Positions 36,450 through 47,111 are shown, counted from the first letter of the stretch. The stretch is DNA of 64,000 bases from Fodinicurvata sp. EGI_FJ10296 (GCF_040712075.1 NZ_JBFCVL010000007.1:62001-126000); one strand, 5' to 3'. Notes: a model not told the origin generated them from the sequence alone. Made by a program: numbers and translations.

Positions 36450-36995
36450 TCAATCAGCGAACATGCTGGGGAAGGATTCGTTCCCATCGTGGTCATCCGA
36501 TGGCACCGATGTGCCGGATTCGCCTGCGCCTGTCGCATTTCCCGAATCGCCGCCACTCTGGAGGCCATAAATGGCTTGGCCAATCAATTGCTCCAACCCC
36601 GGCGTCGACTGCGTGTAGATGATTCGCCCGTCCGCCGGTATGGTTTCGGGATCGCCGCCAACATCCAGCCGCATGTAACGGCCACCGAGCAGCCCCTCGC
36701 TCGCAATGACGGCGACGGTGTCCGCAGGAAGCTCGATCGTGGGATCGATCGACAGGCGCACTTCTGCCATGAAGGTTTCAGGATCGAGCCGATGCTCCAC
36801 GACCGAACCGACGCGGACGCCACTGATGCGGACATCTGTGCCGACGCTCAAACCATCGGCATTCGCGAAGCGCGCAGTAACGTCATAGCCGTTCACTGAA
36901 CCGAGATTGGCGCTGGTGTAGGCAAAGACGAGGAAAAAGGCCGCCACCAGGAGCACGACACCCCCCATGACGGTTTCAATGACATTGCGGCTCAT
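36450..36995 (-). CDS. mlaD: MlaD-family phospholipid-transport substrate-binding protein
   Basis: A 181-residue protein with an N-terminal inner-membrane anchor (about 10-30) and a periplasmic MCE domain. Seen features are the ARFANADGLSVGTDVRISGVRVG motif of MlaD and LLGGRYMRLD. MlaD forms a ring in the MlaFEDB complex that moves phospholipids between membranes. Its usual partners mlaE, mlaF and mlaC are not adjacent, a known separation in alphaproteobacteria. A Gly/Ser/Asp-rich tail follows the domain. Confidence 0.92.
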   Translation of the reverse strand: MSRNVIETVMGGVVLLVAAFFLVFAYTSANLGSVNGYDVTARFANADGLSVGTDVRISGVRVGSVVEHRLDPETFMAEVRLSIDPTIELPADTVAVIASEGLLGGRYMRLDVGGDPETIPADGRIIYTQSTPGLEQLIGQAIYGLQSGGDSGNATGAGESGTSVPSDDHDGNESFPSMFAD

Positions 36996-37079
36996 ACCAG
37001 GCCTTCTCCCGCCGACCCCGCACCGGTCCCCTTCATCGACGCCGATCGCTGGCCGGCAGGACCGGCCGCGGCATGTCGA

Positions 37080-37526
37080 TCACTTCGGGACCCATGGCTC
37101 GTAGTCTCCCGTCGCCTTGTCACGGCGCTCGGCGCGAAGCGACGAGCCCGGCGGGTGATATGCCTGTACCGATCCGGTCAGATTCGGTACGTGCTCCTTC
37201 ACCCACGGCTTGTGGAACGGCTTGTCGGCCGACGGCAGTGTGTCGGTTTGGTGGTGCAGCCATCCGTGCCATCCCGCTGGAACGCGGCTGGCTTCCGACT
37301 CACCGCCATTGAACACGACCCAACGCTTCTCGCGTCGCGTGCCCTTGGTCCTGCGGTCGACGAAGTAGTCGTTGCCGCTATCGTCTTTGCCGACAAACTC
37401 GCCACGCCGCATCGTCTTGTAGCGGAGATAGGCGCGCATGCTCCATTCGTATATATCGAACGCCATGACCTGATAGAACAATTCGTTGCACAGTGAGGAT
37501 ACACTGCCGGAGACCTGGCCGCCCAT
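37080..37526 (-). CDS. NDUFA12-type complex I accessory subunit
   Basis: A small protein of up to 148 residues matching the 17.2-kDa NDUFA12 accessory subunit of NADH:ubiquinone oxidoreductase, shared by mitochondria and Alphaproteobacteria. Motifs are GEFVGKDDSGNDYF, EKRWVVFNG, VPAGWHGWLHH and a C-terminal DYEPWVP. It should sit on the peripheral arm of complex I. The start is uncertain: ATG 37526 or ATG 37466 (MAFDIYEW), neither with a strong ribosome site. Confidence 0.9.
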   Translation of the reverse strand: MGGQVSGSVSSLCNELFYQVMAFDIYEWSMRAYLRYKTMRRGEFVGKDDSGNDYFVDRRTKGTRREKRWVVFNGGESEASRVPAGWHGWLHHQTDTLPSADKPFHKPWVKEHVPNLTGSVQAYHPPGSSLRAERRDKATGDYEPWVPK

Positions 37527-37711
37527 CGACCAGTGCCGCGACTATGGCAGCACCGCCCGGCTACGTCCAGTACCGCGCGGTGACATTCCCTTTCGCAGTA
37601 TCCCTTTGAATCGATCCACCCCTGCACCGGTTCTCCGGATGCATGGACTTGCCTTCCCCCAGCCCGCCTTCCCGGGGGAATATCAGCCAGAAGACGAAGA
37701 AGGACCCGGCG

Positions 37712-38659
37712 ATGGCATTGAGACATGCAAGCGAAGCCGATGCGGCTCGGCAGCGAAACGGGGCTCCGGCAGCAAAGGTCGGATTGGGCATCGCGCTCGT
37801 GCTTCTGGCATCGCTCTGCCTGGCCGCGACGCCGACTCTGGCGCGGCTCGCCTATGCTCATGGAAGCGATGCGGCCACAGTCTCTCTGGCCCGATTTCTG
37901 GTATCCGGCGTCGGCTTCGTGGCGATCATGCTCCTGCGCGGCGAACGCGTCCCCGGTGACCGGCGGCTGTTGGTCGGGGGCATCGTTATCGGCGCCTGCT
38001 ATGTCGTACAGACCCTCGCCTATCTCAGTTCTGTCCAGTATGTCAGCGTACCGGTTGCCGTTCTGGTCTTCTTCACATTTCCGGTCATCGCCGCCCTGAT
38101 CGTTCGCGTTTCCGACGGCGTGCCGTTGACACGCGCGAAATGGGCTGCCGTCATCGTCGCTTTTTCCGGCGTCGCCGTGGCAACCGGCGCATCACCTCAA
38201 ATCCCCGATGGCCGGGGGCTTTCCCTCGCCTTTCTGGCCGCCGTGGGCACGGCTGCCTATATCGTCTATGGCGGGGCCATCGGCCGCCGAAGTGGCCCGA
38301 TCGTGATCAATGCCCTCTCGCTTTCCGTTGCGGCGATCATCATGACGGCCCATGCCGTTTTCGTCTCGGCGCCGGCCTTGCCGCACGGGATCGTCGGATG
38401 GGTCGGCCTGGCGGCGAGCGGGCTGCTGTTCCTGGCCGGCATTCTCGCCTTCTTCACCGGATTGCTGCTCCTGGACACGCTCCGGGCGACCCTGTTGGCG
38501 AACTCCGAACCCTTTTTCGCCATCGCCATCGCCTTTGCCATCCTCGGCGAAGGCCTCACCCTGGCGCAGGGTATGGGCGCCCTCCTCGTCGTCGTTGGCG
38601 TGATGCTACCGCAGATCGCCGCCCGGCGGCCGGTCAGTTTGCGCTCTCGCAAAACCTGA
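37712..38659 (+). CDS. EamA-family (DMT superfamily) permease
   Basis: A 315-residue inner-membrane transporter with ten predicted helices in two EamA repeats. The first repeat starts around residue 25 (GIALVLLASLCLAATPTLARLAYA) and the second around 170. Members export amino acids or other metabolites; the substrate is unknown. The ATG at 37712 is chosen because AAGGAC precedes it; an in-frame ATG at 37643 would add 23 Pro/Ser-rich residues that are unlikely to be translated. Confidence 0.85.
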   Translation: MALRHASEADAARQRNGAPAAKVGLGIALVLLASLCLAATPTLARLAYAHGSDAATVSLARFLVSGVGFVAIMLLRGERVPGDRRLLVGGIVIGACYVVQTLAYLSSVQYVSVPVAVLVFFTFPVIAALIVRVSDGVPLTRAKWAAVIVAFSGVAVATGASPQIPDGRGLSLAFLAAVGTAAYIVYGGAIGRRSGPIVINALSLSVAAIIMTAHAVFVSAPALPHGIVGWVGLAASGLLFLAGILAFFTGLLLLDTLRATLLANSEPFFAIAIAFAILGEGLTLAQGMGALLVVVGVMLPQIAARRPVSLRSRKT

Positions 38660-38924
38660 TTTTTGCGTCGCGTCTTCGGAGACGAGCGCGCACCGCATGG
38701 CTGGTTATGCCAGCCATCGACTTGCCGCAATACTGCGCTGCAAAAACGCGGGTGGCCACCAGTCACTTATCGGACCATGTTGCCTATACAACTTGAGGAC
38801 GGAACACCAACGGATAAGCACCGGGCAGAGAGGCGCACAAGCGCCAGCCGGTGCCGAATCGGTAACCCGTGGCTGCTATTGCCCCGGTCCGGTTCCAGAT
38901 CCGGCAACCACGGAATTACGTATT

Positions 38925-39338
38925 ATGACGACGACATCTTCCATTCAACCCGCGACCTCGACAGCGCGCTTCGCGATATCCGATACGGTTACTGCCGAAC
39001 TGAATGGGCGCCGCGCGCAGGCCCAGGCCATTGCCGCCGCAGTTGGTCAGATCACGGCCCCCATCGCCAATGCTCTCCGGTCCCTGGTCCGACTTTGGAA
39101 CGAGCAGGGCGACGTTTCCCGCGCCTATTCTCAGCTGAAGCGCTTTGACGACCGCATGCTCGCCGATATTGGCCTTGATCGCGACAACCTGCTGGCAAGT
39201 CTTCAGCAATACCGTGCGCAGCCCTCCGACATTGCAGCAACGTCAGCGCCGCGCGTGGGTTCGGTTGAGGCCGTCCGTACGATCAAACCCGCTAATGCTG
39301 ATTCGCCGAACTCGGCCGCCTCAAGCCGGGCAGCCTAG
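38925..39338 (+). CDS. DUF1127 domain protein
   Basis: A 137-residue protein. Residues about 50-90 form the short DUF1127 (YjiS-like) motif, an amphipathic helix with RLWNEQGDVSRAYSQLKRFDDRMLADIGLDRDNL. In other alphaproteobacteria small DUF1127 proteins bind RNA and affect phosphate and carbon metabolism. Most are 45-75 residues; here a Thr/Ala/Gln-rich N terminus and a Ser/Ala-rich C terminus flank the motif. Start ATG at 38925; a longer frame upstream has no similarity. Confidence 0.78.
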   Translation: MTTTSSIQPATSTARFAISDTVTAELNGRRAQAQAIAAAVGQITAPIANALRSLVRLWNEQGDVSRAYSQLKRFDDRMLADIGLDRDNLLASLQQYRAQPSDIAATSAPRVGSVEAVRTIKPANADSPNSAASSRAA

Positions 39339-39419
39339 TCCGACGATCCGGTCGAATGCGCCGCATGAGAGGGGGCGGCCGCGCCGTGCGGCTCCGCTCC
39401 CCCGATTCGGTACCAGCGA

Positions 39420-40661
39420 CTATTTCGATATCTGATTCCGGCCTTTCTCCTTGGCGCGATACAGTGCCTTGTCGGCCGCCTTAATGACATGTTCCGGCGT
39501 CTTGTGCTTATCGTTGCGGGCGGCCAGACCAATGCTGATGGTGATCGTCAGCGATTTGGTTCGCCGGGAGCGTCCTCGGCGTCGCTTCCCCGATCCGCCG
39601 TCCTTGGCGCGAGCCCCTGTATCGCGAACGCGGAAGGGCGTTCCTTCGATGTCGGCACGAAGGTCTTCCAGCCATTCCGCCGCCTCGTCGGTATTCATAC
39701 CCGGGAAGACGACGGTAAACTCCTCCCCCCCATACCGGAACGGCTTTCCCCCGCCACCGACAAGTCGAATATGCGATGCGACCATGCGCAGAGCTTCGTC
39801 GCCGATATCGTGCCCATAGGTGTCGTTGAACGACTTGAAATGGTCGATGTCCAGCATGGCGACGACATATCGACCGCCAAGTCGGCTCATCTCCATTTCC
39901 AGGGCACGCCGTCCCGGAAGATTCGTCAGTTCATCGACGAATGCCAGCCGGTAACCGTTCTGAAGCAGGGTAACGGCCAACGCCGCACCGGCCGCCACGA
40001 TCATCACGGACGAGGCATCCGGACGATCCTGAAGATGGAGCGCCGCAAGGATCGCGACGGCCATTACCATGGTGCCGGCTTCCAGCGGGGTGCTCCGCCG
40101 AACGGCGAGGATTGCCAGGATGACGATGGCCATGCCGAATACAGCCAGCCCGCCGATCGATAGCGGCGTCGCCGGTATACCGGCAGGCAGCCCGCCAGGC
40201 GCCAGCACCGATCCCACGGCCACAATCTCGGGCCACGTCATGATGACAATAATCGCCCCGCCGACCTGCAACAGGACGAAGGTCATACGCATAATGCCCG
40301 ATACGGTCAGGAGTCCGCGATCGGGCAAGACGGTCAGAAGGACGAGGTTGACCGGGAGGAGCACGCTGACCAGGGCCGTGCGTACTGCAGTATCACCCAG
40401 CGTCGGCGGCAGCAGGGCCGGATCTGCTGCGATCAGAAAGACGCCGGCGACGACGACGGCCACGATCATGGCCACATTGCTGAGTTTGAAGTAGAGGGCG
40501 AGAACAAACGCCATCGCCATGGCCAGCGCCGGTCCGAGGCGGACGAGTTCACGTGGAATTGGCGTGTCGGCCCACGCAAGCGCCGCAAGCGCACCGAAAA
40601 CAATGAACATCGGAACGAAGATCGGTCCGATGCGTGGAACCACGGCGGTAAGCGACACCAT
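39420..40661 (-). CDS. Membrane-bound diguanylate cyclase (GGDEF)
   Basis: A 413-residue inner-membrane enzyme that makes c-di-GMP from two GTP. Residues about 8-235 contain seven or eight hydrophobic helices with no recognisable sensor domain. The cytoplasmic GGDEF domain follows: FVDELTNLPGRRAL, MLDIDHFKSFNDTYGHDIGDE, then an active RYGGEEF. No RxxD inhibitory site is obvious before it. Near the end, between PFRV and LTITISIGLA, there is a basic insert with GKRRRGRSRR. The ATG at 40661 is preferred (AGGAC upstream) over ATG 40730. Confidence 0.92.
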   Translation of the reverse strand: MVSLTAVVPRIGPIFVPMFIVFGALAALAWADTPIPRELVRLGPALAMAMAFVLALYFKLSNVAMIVAVVVAGVFLIAADPALLPPTLGDTAVRTALVSVLLPVNLVLLTVLPDRGLLTVSGIMRMTFVLLQVGGAIIVIMTWPEIVAVGSVLAPGGLPAGIPATPLSIGGLAVFGMAIVILAILAVRRSTPLEAGTMVMAVAILAALHLQDRPDASSVMIVAAGAALAVTLLQNGYRLAFVDELTNLPGRRALEMEMSRLGGRYVVAMLDIDHFKSFNDTYGHDIGDEALRMVASHIRLVGGGGKPFRYGGEEFTVVFPGMNTDEAAEWLEDLRADIEGTPFRVRDTGARAKDGGSGKRRRGRSRRTKSLTITISIGLAARNDKHKTPEHVIKAADKALYRAKEKGRNQISK

Positions 40662-40980
40662 CGCGCCGTCCTGATCAAATGGTTGCGATCGTCGGAGGCT
40701 ATATGGGGCAACTCCCTCTCCGCATCTCAACGACCTACACGACGGATCGTCAACAACCCGTAAACATTCCCGAAAAAAGATATGTTAGGAACCAGATCCA
40801 ATCGCGAAACTTGCGGCGGATGGTACAGCGTGTGAAACGACAAGCCAGAGCCGGTCGCGCCCGGCGCGGTCCACCCGTGCCCCTTGATCACAATGTCTCT
40901 TGCAGCCATATCGGGCTAACGTCAGGCCGAACCTGCGCTCCCGTCCCTCCCCGAATTTCTTTTTGTCGAGGCCAAACCCA
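40662..40980. other. Divergent intergenic region between the cyclase and the MAPEG gene
   Basis: A 319-base gap that must contain promoters for both genes. The middle (about 40740-40800) is AT-richer. I see no clear consensus promoter, repeat or RNA structure. Confidence 0.4.
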
Positions 40981-41373
40981 ATGGCGTTAACCGTCACCGC
41001 ACTCTATGCCGCACTTTCCGCACTCCTGCTCCTGGCCTATGCCGGACTGGTCATCCCGCAACGCTACCGAGCTCGGGTTGGTATCGGCGACGGCAAGGAC
41101 GCCAAACTGGCACGCGCGATACGCATTCACGGCAACGCGGCGGAATATATCCCGATCTGTCTGATCCTGATCGGGCTTCTCGAAGCTGGCGGCGCCCCGA
41201 CGCTCGCGCTGCATGGGCTCGGCATCGCCTTGATCGCAGGTCGGGTGGCTCATGCGGTGGGGCTGTGGAAGACCGACGGGCAGTCAATCGGGCGTGGCCT
41301 CGGCATGGTCCTGACCTGGTTGGTCATGATCGTTGGCGCTGTCTGGAATCTTGCCTACTGGATGATGGCATAG
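40981..41373 (+). CDS. MAPEG-family membrane protein
   Basis: A 130-residue protein with four predicted helices of the MAPEG family (membrane-associated proteins in eicosanoid and glutathione metabolism). The second helix contains RAIRIHGNAAEYIPICL, the glutathione-binding motif (R.HGN..E), and RVAHAVGLW follows. Bacterial members often have glutathione transferase activity on hydrophobic compounds. Start ATG at 40981; the frame is open upstream but that part is not family-like. It is convergent with pccB. Confidence 0.88.
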   Translation: MALTVTALYAALSALLLLAYAGLVIPQRYRARVGIGDGKDAKLARAIRIHGNAAEYIPICLILIGLLEAGGAPTLALHGLGIALIAGRVAHAVGLWKTDGQSIGRGLGMVLTWLVMIVGAVWNLAYWMMA

Positions 41374-41416
41374 CCGAACACGGCAAGTGGGCGCGGTCCG
41401 GCGGGCGCGAGTCCCC

Positions 41417-42949
<1,533 letters not shown>

Positions 42950-43041
42950 TGGTCGGTTCCTTTCGTAGTCCGGCTCTTGGTGGGGACGCCATCACCGGCA
43001 TCGCTTTTGCGCGCCTTAATCGGCGATCCGATCAGTCTCGG

Positions 43042-43737
43042 TCAAGCGTCCAGCAGACGCAAGAATGTCTCCGCCGCCGCGACCTCGGCCGCAACCGCCC
43101 GGCGTCGAGTTGCAGCCTCGGCGTCCCAGCCCCAGAGGTCGGCTTGATAATCATCGTCGATATGACTAAGCGCAATCGCCTCTTCGGCAGAAATCCGACG
43201 GTGAGCGACCGCAAGCCCCAACGCGGTCGAGCCCAGTTGGTCGACGATCGTGGCCGTGGGCACCAGATGCAGACCGTCCAGACGCTCAAGCGCCGCGCGA
43301 ATGGCCCGAAGCGACGCCTCCGGTTGAGGCACCGGCAATATTCCCTTCGTCACGGTCAACGGGGCATCGAAAGTCAGGGCAAGCCAATCCAGGATCGGCT
43401 GCCATCGCTCTTCCTGGCGTCGGGCGAGTTCTGCTGGCGACTCCGCGCGATAACAAAGAAGATCGGTAGCTGCGTAGCCGGCGAGCGTCTGGACGACGGA
43501 TTGTTTCCTGTCGCTGCCTTTATCGAGTGCCGTCGTCGCGAACGCTGTCAGATGCATTTCAGCCGGTTTAATGGTCTCGCCCTGGGCGGACCACTCGGCC
43601 GCCACTGCTTCGGCAAGCGGCGCGTTGGGAACCGCGAGCGTCACGCGAGCCGGCGTCTTGACCGGCCGGCCATCCAGAAGAATGGTATAACCCGCGTCGG
43701 CGCGACCGACCGAAACCGATTGATAATGCCGTTTCAT
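43042..43737 (-). CDS. ATP12-family F1-ATPase assembly chaperone
   Basis: A 231-residue cytoplasmic protein of the ATP12 family, which binds the F1 alpha subunit during ATP synthase assembly in mitochondria and is shared with Alphaproteobacteria. Motifs are the DGRPVKTPA N-terminal strand, the AAEWSAQGE region and a C-terminal GLAVAHRRISAEEA helix. Its start overlaps the HAD gene by four bases, so the two are translationally coupled. Confidence 0.92.
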   Translation of the reverse strand: MKRHYQSVSVGRADAGYTILLDGRPVKTPARVTLAVPNAPLAEAVAAEWSAQGETIKPAEMHLTAFATTALDKGSDRKQSVVQTLAGYAATDLLCYRAESPAELARRQEERWQPILDWLALTFDAPLTVTKGILPVPQPEASLRAIRAALERLDGLHLVPTATIVDQLGSTALGLAVAHRRISAEEAIALSHIDDDYQADLWGWDAEAATRRRAVAAEVAAAETFLRLLDA

Positions 43738-44288
43738 GCGCTTTCCCTGGCGATCGCCTGACTACGGAGGGCTTCCAGATGCCGGTCGAGATCGGCGATG
43801 GATCTGACCACGGCCACGGCGGCGAGCGGCTCGGCCGGACCGGGCTCAGTGACATCCCATGCGGCGTGAATAAACGGTATGCCGGCATTCCTGGCGGCCA
43901 GCATGTCGGCAGGGCCATCGCCAATCATGACCGCTTGACCAATCGCTCCGCCGATCTGATGAAGCACGTCCAGAACGGAATCCGGGTGCGGCTTCGACGG
44001 GCCATCATCGGGCGTCCGTACGGCGACAATTTCGGGCACCAGGCCATGTCGGCGGATCAGGTGACTGACGCTGGCGCGGGACCGGCCAGTACAAATTGCG
44101 CACAGCCAACCGGCATGCCGAAGGCGGGTGAGCATTGCGGGTATCGGCGGGAATGGGACCGGCCCCATCGGACCGGCCGTGTCCATCAATGTGCCGTCGC
44201 AATCAAAGATGGCCACCCAGGGGACGGTCAGGTCGGCATCTCCGGCAGAGATCCCTTTGTTGGCAACGCCCTGGTCCTTCGCGGTCAT
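43734..44288 (-). CDS. HAD-family phosphatase
   Basis: A 184-residue phosphatase of the haloacid dehalogenase superfamily. The four motifs are visible: FDCDGTLMDT (nucleophile Asp near 29), the CTGRS threonine, a SKPHPD lysine and MIGDGPADMLAARNAG. It resembles phosphoglycolate phosphatase, with a small cap; the substrate is not certain. It lies between a small upstream protein and ATP12, overlapping each by four bases. Confidence 0.9.
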   Translation of the reverse strand: MTAKDQGVANKGISAGDADLTVPWVAIFDCDGTLMDTAGPMGPVPFPPIPAMLTRLRHAGWLCAICTGRSRASVSHLIRRHGLVPEIVAVRTPDDGPSKPHPDSVLDVLHQIGGAIGQAVMIGDGPADMLAARNAGIPFIHAAWDVTEPGPAEPLAAVAVVRSIADLDRHLEALRSQAIARESA

Positions 44289-44497
44289 GCCGACAGCCGA
44301 TATTCCCGCAGACAGCGGGAAATTGCCTCAATGGCGTCTTTATCCGATGCAAAGAGCCGGCCGCTCAACGACTTGACCTCCGGACGGGTCGAGAAAAACG
44401 TCACACCGTCGTCGCCAGGAATGAGGTCACCCACGCGCTCGCCGGCAATGACCAATGGTCGGGTTATGTCATTACTTCGCTCTCGTCCATCCACCAA
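44285..44497 (-). CDS. Small conserved-looking protein upstream of the HAD phosphatase
   Basis: A 70-residue protein I do not recognise. It contains VIAGERVGDLIPGDDGVTFFSTRPEVKSLSG-like beta-rich sequence, broken by Gly and Pro, and an Arg-rich C-terminal helix. Translation probably starts at TTG 44497 or GTG 44494: GGGAG lies six to nine bases upstream. The four-base ATGA overlap with the HAD gene supports a real gene in a coupled operon. No membrane or signal segment is seen. Confidence 0.65.
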   Translation of the reverse strand: MVDGRERSNDITRPLVIAGERVGDLIPGDDGVTFFSTRPEVKSLSGRLFASDKDAIEAISRCLREYRLSA

Positions 44498-44596
44498 TCA
44501 AATCTCCCACTACATCGGCAAGCATGTGCATCGTCGGTTTTCGCGCCGGCCGGATAACCACGAATACAGACTTATAACGGCCGAAGGCCGCCGCTG

Positions 44597-45595
44597 TCAG
44601 GTCTCGTCCGGAAATGGGTCCGACCGCGCATCGCGCTGATTGAGACCGAACGCGTCAAAGGCAGCAACCATGTGTTCCGGCATCGGTGCCGTTACGTCCA
44701 GGACTCCCCGTCCGCCCGGATGCGGCAAAACGATCCGGCGAGCCAGCAGATGCACCTGCCGGGCCACTCCCTCGCTCTCGACAAATGCTTCGCGGCCGCC
44801 GTACTTTCCGTCGCCAAGAATGGGCGTTCCTATCGCCGCGCAATGGGCCCGGATCTGGTGGGTACGGCCGGTTCGTGGCCACAATGCGAGCCAGGCGACG
44901 ACTTTTCCGGCGCGGTCGAGAGTTCGGAAAAGCGTCACCGCACGGCGCCCGTCGGCTTCGTCGATCTCCATCTTCTCGCGACTTCCGCCCGATTTGCCAA
45001 GCGGCGCATCGATCACGCCGTCGGCCGGTTCCGGAATTCCCCGCACCAGACCCCAATATATCTTCCGGACTGACCGGCCGCGAAAGGCGGTCGTCAGATT
45101 GCGGGCGACATCCGCCGTACGGGCGAGCACCAACACACCGGCGGTATCCCGATCCAGGCGATGCACCAGGCGTGGTCGCTCGCCTTTCTCGGTAAGGGCG
45201 TCCAGCATGCCGTCGACGCTGCGCGTAACCGAAGTGCCGCCCTGCACAGCCAAACCCGCGGGCTTGTTCAGCACAATGACGTGGTCATCCCTGTAAAGCG
45301 TCATCGCCCTGAGCTGGTCGGCATCGGCCGTTCGCTGCCCGTCATTGACTGTGTCCCGACGCGGCGCACTCCTGGCGGCGGAATCGGCCGCATCCAACGG
45401 CGGCAATCGAACCGTCTCACCCGGAGAAAGCCGGTGCGCACTCTTGATGCGTCGGCCGTCGACCCGGATCTGACCGGTCCGCAGCATTTTCTCGACACGC
45501 CCCTGCGTCAGCCCCGGATAGAGTCGACGCAGCCATCGATCCAGACGAGCATCGCCCTCGCTTTCTCCGACCAAACGGGTCACGACGCCGCTCAC
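44597..45595 (-). CDS. rluC: RluA/RluC-family 23S rRNA pseudouridine synthase
   Basis: A 332-residue RNA-modifying enzyme. An S4 RNA-binding domain (about 16-75) with RLDRWLRRLYPGLTQGRVEKMLRTG precedes the catalytic domain with the RLDRDTAGVLVLARTA motif holding the catalytic Asp, and the RTGRTHQIRAH signature. It is most like RluC, which modifies 23S rRNA positions 955, 2504 and 2580 in E. coli; target assignment is by family. A low-complexity linker lies between the two domains. Confidence 0.92.
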   Translation of the reverse strand: MSGVVTRLVGESEGDARLDRWLRRLYPGLTQGRVEKMLRTGQIRVDGRRIKSAHRLSPGETVRLPPLDAADSAARSAPRRDTVNDGQRTADADQLRAMTLYRDDHVIVLNKPAGLAVQGGTSVTRSVDGMLDALTEKGERPRLVHRLDRDTAGVLVLARTADVARNLTTAFRGRSVRKIYWGLVRGIPEPADGVIDAPLGKSGGSREKMEIDEADGRRAVTLFRTLDRAGKVVAWLALWPRTGRTHQIRAHCAAIGTPILGDGKYGGREAFVESEGVARQVHLLARRIVLPHPGGRGVLDVTAPMPEHMVAAFDAFGLNQRDARSDPFPDET

Positions 45596-45764
45596 GACCG
45601 GCCCTCCGGATCAGGAACACATCCGTTGTAGTGTATTGGTGGCCGCGCCATCGTCATTTTTCTCCGGCTTTCCTGCCGATCCATCCGGCATCGCGGCAAT
45701 GGATTGGCGTCATCTGGTCTAAGGTGGTGAAGACCCCGCATTGACGCAAGGTTCCCTCGCTCTG

Positions 45765-47111
45765 TCATTGACCGCTTTCCGGATCGGTCGCCTGGCGGCG
45801 CTTGGCCCAATATTCCAGTCGTTTCAGGATCTCCCGCTCAAAGCCGCGCTCGGGCGGCGTATAGTATCGGCGACGCCCCATACCATCGGGAAAGTAGTTC
45901 TGACCTGAAAACCCGTCCGGCATATCATGATCGTACTGATATCCTTTGCCGTAGCCGAGATCCTTCATCAGTCGGGTCGGTGCATTGAGGATATGAGCAG
46001 GCGGCTGAAGCGATCCGGTTTCCCGAGCATCCGACATTGCCGCTTTAAACGCTGCATATTGCGCGTTCGACTTCGGTGCCGTCGCCAGATAGACCACGGC
46101 CTGCGCGATCAACAGTTCACCTTCCGGACTGCCCAGACGCTCAAAGCCATCGCATGCCGTCATTGCCTGCACCAGGGCTTGCGGATCGGCCATACCTATA
46201 TCCTCCGCGGCAAATCGGATCAGCCGCCGGGCGAGGTAAAGTGCATCCTCACCGCCGGCCAGCATACGGGCCATCCAGTAGAGAGCGGCATCGACGTCGG
46301 ATCCTCGCAGGCTCTTATGCAGGGCCGAGATGAGGTTGAAATGCCCCTCCTGCCCCTTGTCATAGACTGGCGCCCGGCGCTGCAACCGTTCGGCCAGCAC
46401 GGCCGGCGTCATCGGCGCTTCGCCCTCATAGCGCAACGCATCTTCGCAAAGCGTCAACAGATACCGTCCGTCTCCGTCGGCCATCGCAATCATGGCGTCC
46501 CGCGCATCGGGCGTCACCGGGAGCGGCCGCCCCGCCGTCGATTCCGCACGCGCCATAAGGGTCGAGAGCGCGGTCGCATCGAGACGATTCAGAACAAGCA
46601 CGCGACTGCGGGACAACAGCGCCGGATTGAGTTCGAACGACGGATTCTCCGTCGTAGCGCCCACCAAGACGATGGTCCCGTCCTCCATCAGCGGCAGAAA
46701 CGCATCCTGCTGCGACCGATTGAACCGATGGATCTCATCGACGAACAAGAGTGTCGCACGGCCGTCCCGCCGGCGTTCGCGTGCTGCCTCAAATACCTTG
46801 CGCAGTTCTGCGACGCCGGAGAAAATTGCCGACAGTGCCACAAACTCGTGCCGAGACCCTTCGGCAAGCAGACGCGCAATCGTCGTTTTTCCTGTGCCGG
46901 GAGGTCCCCACAATATGATCGAACTGGCCGCCCGACCGGAGACCATCTGGCCGATTGCCCCCTCCGGTTTCAGCAAATGCTCCTGGCCAACAACATCATC
47001 CAGCCGATCCGGCCGAAGCCGATCCGCCAGAGGACGTGGAACTGAATCGCCAAACAGCCCGGGTTCAGTCGGGTCAGCTTCCCCGCCCTTTCTGCGCCTG
47101 CCGATGGACAT
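45765..47111 (-). CDS. rarA: Replication-associated recombination protein A (RarA/MgsA)
   Basis: A 448-residue AAA+ ATPase acting at stalled replication forks. Walker A WGPPGTGKTT and Walker B LLFVDEIHRFN are intact, along with the sensor ATTENPSFELN. The C-terminal half shows the RarA oligomerisation region (KSLRGSDVDAALYW, GYQYDHD) and ends in RRRYYTPPERG. The ATG at 47111 has GGGGGA upstream; an upstream in-frame ATG at 47162 lies close to the rplQ terminator. It follows the ribosomal locus on the same strand but has its own terminator boundary. Confidence 0.95.
   Translation of the reverse strand: MSIGRRRKGGEADPTEPGLFGDSVPRPLADRLRPDRLDDVVGQEHLLKPEGAIGQMVSGRAASSIILWGPPGTGKTTIARLLAEGSRHEFVALSAIFSGVAELRKVFEAARERRRDGRATLLFVDEIHRFNRSQQDAFLPLMEDGTIVLVGATTENPSFELNPALLSRSRVLVLNRLDATALSTLMARAESTAGRPLPVTPDARDAMIAMADGDGRYLLTLCEDALRYEGEAPMTPAVLAERLQRRAPVYDKGQEGHFNLISALHKSLRGSDVDAALYWMARMLAGGEDALYLARRLIRFAAEDIGMADPQALVQAMTACDGFERLGSPEGELLIAQAVVYLATAPKSNAQYAAFKAAMSDARETGSLQPPAHILNAPTRLMKDLGYGKGYQYDHDMPDGFSGQNYFPDGMGRRRYYTPPERGFEREILKRLEYWAKRRQATDPESGQ

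Noticed and set aside
39339-39419. A GC-rich imperfect hairpin between DUF1127 and cyclase genes as a bidirectional terminator
   Set aside because: The arms pair only with bulges and no T-run follows on either strand.
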